DNA of 64,000 nt. Source: Cyanophora paradoxa (Eukaryota > Glaucocystophyceae > Cyanophorales > Cyanophoraceae). The notes beneath the pieces are model-generated. The model was not told where the DNA came from, searched no databases, and worked only from the letters and a program-made list of their open reading frames with translations. The stretch spans positions 1-64,000 of the forward strand of contig QPMI01000170.1 in NCBI GenBank assembly GCA_004431415.1, read 5' to 3'. Shown piece by piece: positions 59,901 to 64,000 of the stretch; the stretch's first letter is position 1; each line of letters begins with the position of its first letter. The position numbers and the translations under genes are program-made.

Positions 59901-62900
59901 GCCCCTTCTCGAAGGCCTCGAAGGCGGCGTCCAGGCTCTTCACCGGGGCCGCGTACGACCCGGGCCGCCCCGCCCCCGCCCCGGCCCCCGCCGGCGCCGC
60001 GAAGGCCCCCACGAAGAGCGCCGCCGCCGCCTCGGCCGCCGCGGGGGCCTGCAGCGGGCAGTAGGCGGGCGTGCCGTCGGGGTAGAGGCCCTCGGCGCCC
60101 GAGGCGACGGCGTCGGGCATGGCCCCGCAGTCGGGGTCGTAGCAGCCCGCCCCGCAGTCGCACCCGTCCCCGGCCCCGTGCCCCCCGTTGCCGCCCCAGC
60201 GGCAGACGGCCGCCGCAGAGCCGCCGCCGGGGAGCGGGGCGGGGACGAGGGGCTGCCAGTAGGTGAAGTCGACGGGCGGGCGGCTCATCTCGAGCTCGTT
60301 CCCCGAGATCACCACGAGGGGGAAGGAGCCCGTGTCGCTGCCGGGGCCCGTCCGCACCACAAAGACCAGAGCACGGTCCGCCGGCACCTCCGCCCCGCTG
60401 CTCATCGGGATGAGGGCGGTGCGGTTCGCCTCGGACCAGCCGAGAACTTGCGCCGGCGCGGTGTCGACGAAGACCTGCATGCCGAGCGGGGGCCCGTGCA
60501 GCAGGTGGGACCCCCAGAGGAGCATGAAGGTCCCCCCCGAGGTCGGCCCCTCGCAGGCCTCCCCCGTCGCGTTCGCCAGCGCCGCGGCGGCCGTGAGCGG
60601 GCCGCCGTAGTCGGCCGCGAAGCACGTCACGCGGTCCACGCCGCTGTACGTGAAGCCGGCCCTCAGCGTGCTCACCCCGAAGGCGGCGGAGCTGACGACG
60701 ACGTCGCCGCGCCCGGAGCCGGCGCTCTGGAAGGCGCTCGGGGTGAGGAGGAGGAGGGTGGTGACCATGTCGGGCCCGAGCTCGCAGGCGAAGAGGTCCT
60801 GGGGGTCGACGGGGACGCCGGCGATGCGGACCCAGAGGACGTCCGCCACGCTGGCGGCCACCTTGGTGCCCGTGACGGCGACGAGGTCGCCCCCGTGGAG
60901 GCTCCCGTGCGCCGGCTCGACGGCGTCGATGCCCATGAGGAGGAAGCGGGGGACGCGCGCCGCGTCCAGCTCCACCCGCGCCCCCTCGAACACCAGCTCC
61001 AGCCCCACTGCCCGCCCCCGCCCCTCACCAGGCGCCGGCGGGGCGGGGCGCGGGGGGCGGGCGCACCGGGCCCCGAGCTGCAGGCGCGGGCGCTGGAGGT
61101 GACGCCAGAGACGCGCGTGAGGCTCTCGCTCTCGTTGAACTCCTTGGCGAGGATGCGGATGGGGGCCCCGCAGAAGGAGATCGCGAACTCCTCGGCGAGG
61201 GGCAGGCGGCCGCGCACCGTCACGCTCACCCCGCCCTCGATCGCCCCCTCCGCCGGCTCGATGTCCTCCAGCGTCACCGACGAGAAGGCCTCCGCCCTCG
61301 CGTACGGCCCCCGGCTCCGCGTCTGCACGCTGCGAGGCGGCGCGGCGCGTGAGCCGCGGGGAAGCGGGGAGAGGCCGGCGGGGGGCGGGGGCCGGCGGGG
61401 CGGCACCGGAGGGCGAAGACGCCGTCGATGTTGGGCGGGGTGAGGAGGACGAACTGGGAGGAGGAGAGGACCTCGATGGCGGAGGCGTCCACCGCCAGCG
61501 TCGTCGCCCCGTCCGTGAAGACGACCGGGTGGCACGGGCTCGGGGCCCCCGCCGGGCACGCGAAGTCGCTCAGGTTGCGCGCCGGGTCGACCAGCGAGCG
61601 CCCCGTGACGGTGATGCGCTGCCCCGCGAGGGCGCTGCCGTACGCGGGGACGAGCCGCTCGACGGCGCCGGGCTCCTCGAAGCTGTAGGCGAGGGGCGCG
61701 AGGGCGCAGCCGTAGCGGCGCGAGCACGTCTGCACGTCGCAGAGGCCGAAGGGCCGCGCGGCCTCCTGCTCCGGCGTCGTCACCTCGACGCTCCCGTCGA
61801 GGCGCTGCGCGTAGGCCCCCGCCGGGAGCGTCTCGTTGCAGATGCGGACGAGGGCGAGGTCCGCCGCGTCCCCGATGTCGGCCAGCCGCTCGCCGAGGAT
61901 GGTGAAGGCGTGCCCGCCCCAGACGGGGCCCCGGGGCACGGCGTACGGGGCGAAAGCGGCGATGGCGGGGGCCTCGTTGTACGCGTAGCTCTCGTTGAGG
62001 ACGGCGTGGCCCCGGCTCGTCGAGAAGATCTTGACGGGGACGGGCCCCGGGGGGTTCGCCGGCGTGGCGACCCGCACCCAGTCGTTGGTCTGCGCGTGCT
62101 CGCCGCCCAGGATGGCGGCCTCGGCGTCCCCGAACCAGACCCTCACGACGTCCCGGTCCAGCCCGAGGTTGAAGACGTTGATCTGCACGAAGGTGCCCGC
62201 GATGCTCCCGTCCCGCGGCCCGTTCGCGGGGGCGACCGACGCGATGGCCATCAGCGGGTTGTAGAGGTAGCCGCCGGCCAGCACCGACTCGCCGAAGAAG
62301 CGGCTGAAGACGCGGACGTTCGTCCAGTCCTCGGACTCGCCCTGCTGCGTGTAGGCCCCCGCCTCGACGATGATCACCGTGTCGTTCTTCGAGACGATCC
62401 GCGTCACGTTGACGCCCGAGAGCTGGACCTGCGGGCGCCGCGGTGGGCGCGGGGCGGCGCGGGGAGCGGGGCGGGGAGCGCGTCGCACCTGCGTGATGTC
62501 CTCCCCGGAGACGTGGCCGAGGGCGGTGCCGCGGATGGTGACGACGTTGCCGCCCTCGCGGGGCCCGTGCCGGGGCGTCGCCGAGGCGACGACGCCGATC
62601 TGGAGGAACGCCAGCTGCCGCACGAAGTGGTTGTCCGCGTGCACCAGCTGCGCCCCGCCGGCCTCGGGCGCGATCGCGACGGGCGGGGCCGGCGGGGGCG
62701 GGGCGGGCGGACCATCTTGCCGTACATGCGGTCGAAGGCGGAGGAGATGCGGGCGGCGAGGAAGGCGCGCCAGGCAGGGTCGACGTGGCGCTCCTCCGTG
62801 GAGGTCAGGTAGTCGGGGACGAGCACGTCCTTCATCACCGCCACCCCGCCCTTCTCCACCGAGACCAGCGCCGCGAGCGACGTCGCCCCGGCGGGGCGCA

Positions 62901-64000
62901 CGGTGACGGAGAAGGTGCGGAAGAGGACCTTGTCCCGCAGCGAGGCGTCCGGCACGAGGGAGACCCAGCGACCGCGGAAGCGGAGGCCGACCGCCGGCGC
63001 GTACTCGGGCTCCAGCGAGCGGTTGTACATGAAGCCCGTCGAGAGGTGCGTCACGAGCACCAGCGCCAGCCCGTCGTTCGCGCCCAGCTCGCCCCGGAAG
63101 CCGGCCGCCGTCGCGTTCTCCGGGCGCGCCTGGGCGGGGTCCCCGAGGGAGAAGGAGAAGCCCTCGCCGCCCTCGATGTCCACGTTGGTGCGGCCGCCCG
63201 AGGGGAGGCGGCCGGCCTGGTTGCCGGACGCTTGGACGGGCCCCCCGCCGAGGAGGACCTCGAAGGATGCGCGGAAGAAGGAGGGCGGCGCCACGGTGAT
63301 GACGGCGGCGTTGGAGCCGTTGCGGATCTCCGCCACGTTCGTCAGCTCCAGCTGACGGTTCGCCAGCGCGCTGCGGCCGACCAGCTGCGGGCGAGGGGGT
63401 CAGAGGGCGTCGCTCCGAGCAGCGCTGCGTTCGGGGGCGAGGGGCAGGCCTGGAGGCTGTTGCTGATGACGCGCTCCACGGAGAAGTCCGTCATGACGAG
63501 CTGCATGGCGGTGGGCGGCGAGAGGGGAAGCGGGGGGAGGGGCGGGCGGGGCGGGGGTCACGATGTTGGGGTCGGGGGCGCCCTCCCAGGCGAGGGAGAA
63601 GCCCCAGGTGCCGGCGGCGACGGCGTCGGGGTCCACCGCGCTCACGTTCGTCGCGAAGGAGACGAAGATGGCGGTGCGGGCTATCAGGCGCGCCGGCACC
63701 CCGGGGCCCCGCGTCTCCAGGATGATCGCCGAGGAGGGGTCGCCCCCGTCGTGCACCCGCAGCAGGTCCGTCGCCGGGTTCAGCACCGTCCCCTCCAAGG
63801 AGACCAGGTTGGGCCCGATGCCCGGCTGGATCACCCAGTCACCTGCGGCGCGACGAGGGTCTGGCAGGGCACAAAGCCGGGACGCAAGCGCGCGCGCGCA
63901 CGGTAGCCTCCGGCGATGTCCGAGGGGGAGCGCAGGGCGATGCTCCCGCTCGCCTCGCTAAGGATCGAGCAGGCAGACCAAAAAATGCGGAAGCCGCGCT
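50902..64000 (-). CDS. Giant surface protein: CUB-like, lectin-like, IPT/TIG, Pmp/beta-helix repeats, Cys-rich stalk and multiple membrane helices (5'-partial)
   Basis: Cut by the right edge; more than 3,000 residues inside the window. In protein order: CUB-like (SGSIALRSPSDIAGGYRDWV, about 63960-63560); lectin-like (GFSFSLGDPAQARPENA, GELGANDGLALVLVTHLSTG, about 63180-63030); IPT/TIG series (ATPRHGPREGGNVVTIRGTA, VPAYGSALAGQRITVTGRSL, EPAEGAIEGGVSVTVRG, VEPAHGSLHGGDLVAVTGT, 62590-60800); a Cys cluster (CDCGAGCYDPDC); then about 5 kb of Pmp-type repeats with FxxN and GG[AI] (FEGNSALVKGGAVAA, SFAANAGQRGGALSV, 59800-54900). A Cys-rich stalk follows (CPPGTYSLEDRDFRGKECRP, GYWQSPVR, CAFGYEGNLCAVCVEGYG, 54480-54020). 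Membrane helices: LIAVLVVLFLIV, FVSIPLLCVLLPAAILVA, IVVYGFGIPLGTFFILF, EIVVIIRKLLIALVVSVL, DLCAIVVSTTTVYAGLFF, VLFIALFLFVYFREWAV. The Ser/Glu/Pro-rich cytosolic tail ends at 50902. Such receptors or TRP-like proteins are common in algal and oomycete genomes; the ligand is unknown. The tail frame near 51300-51450 is uncertain. Confidence 0.8.
52261..52401 (-). repeat. Duplicated intron: two 53-bp identical copies, 88 bp apart
   Basis: Bases 52261-52313 and 52349-52401 are identical. Each forms most of an intron of the giant surface-protein gene and together they flank a tiny exon of about 28 nt that encodes TTVYAGLFF within a membrane helix. Both splice in phase: VVST, TVYAGLFF, QYNRDFLDRV. 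Confidence 0.85.
52733..52758. repeat. 26-nt G homopolymer inside an intron
   Basis: Uninterrupted G run on the plus strand in an intron of the giant surface-protein gene. Transcript strand is poly-C. The length may be a sequencing or assembly artefact. Confidence 0.85.

Noticed and set aside
58417-61443. Plus-strand open frame of about 1,000 codons
   Set aside because: Antisense shadow of the Pmp and IPT/TIG part of the giant minus-strand gene, where motifs and splice signals all fit the minus strand.

Overview
The window is nuclear DNA from a very GC-rich, intron-dense, photosynthetic unicellular eukaryote. Evidence for this: 26S proteasome, synergin-type clathrin-adaptor, SK-type K+ channel and LYR mitochondrial genes; a green-type Rubisco activase with a targeting-like N-terminus; and nearly every gene cut by introns of roughly 25-110 nt. 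The introns start GT or GC, typically continue as CCGCCCCGCCCC-like runs, and end GCAG. The lineage cannot be fixed by eye. Haptophytes, pelagophytes and prasinophyte-type green algae all have GC-rich genomes of this kind. No bacterial operon, rRNA, tRNA, CRISPR array or intact transposon was seen.

Layout. 0-5.7 kb (+): ABCC/MRP transporter, cut at the left edge. 5.9-8.5 kb (+): Rubisco activase. 9.1-10.4 kb (+): HEAT-repeat protein. 10.6-17.5 kb (-): gamma-synergin-like adaptor accessory protein with a 15-unit 22-residue repeat. 17.9-19.8 kb (-): proteasome ATPase RPT4. 20.3-24.1 kb (-): SK-like K+ channel. 24.4-26.3 kb (+): 4-hydroxyphenylpyruvate dioxygenase. 27.6-28.0 kb (+): broken phytanoyl-CoA dioxygenase fragment. 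28.2-31.0 kb (+): Shewanella-like protein phosphatase with a long Pro/Ala tail. 31.2-33.1 kb (-): glycerophosphodiester phosphodiesterase. 33.3-39.2 kb (-): a secreted/membrane redox fusion. 40.2-44.8 kb (-): IQ-motif protein. 45.1-47.2 kb (+): NAD kinase. 47.3-47.9 kb (-): LYR protein, divergent from a CCHC zinc-knuckle protein at 48.1-50.1 kb (+). 50.9 kb to the right edge (-): a giant surface receptor-like protein with CUB-like, lectin-like, IPT/TIG and Pmp repeats plus several membrane helices.

The most unusual gene is the 33.3-39.2 kb fusion. It reads signal peptide, animal-type heme peroxidase homology domain, DOMON, cytochrome b561, cytochrome b5, then FAD/NAD(P)H reductase. Together these would form a complete transmembrane electron chain from cytosolic NAD(P)H to a lumenal or extracellular peroxidase-like domain, analogous in logic to dual oxidases but built from different parts. 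Its peroxidase domain appears to have lost the distal histidine.

Neighbouring genes otherwise look functionally unrelated, as is usual in a eukaryotic genome. Exon joins were worked out by hand from splice signals, reading phase and remembered family motifs. Gene limits are therefore much firmer at stop codons than at 5' ends.
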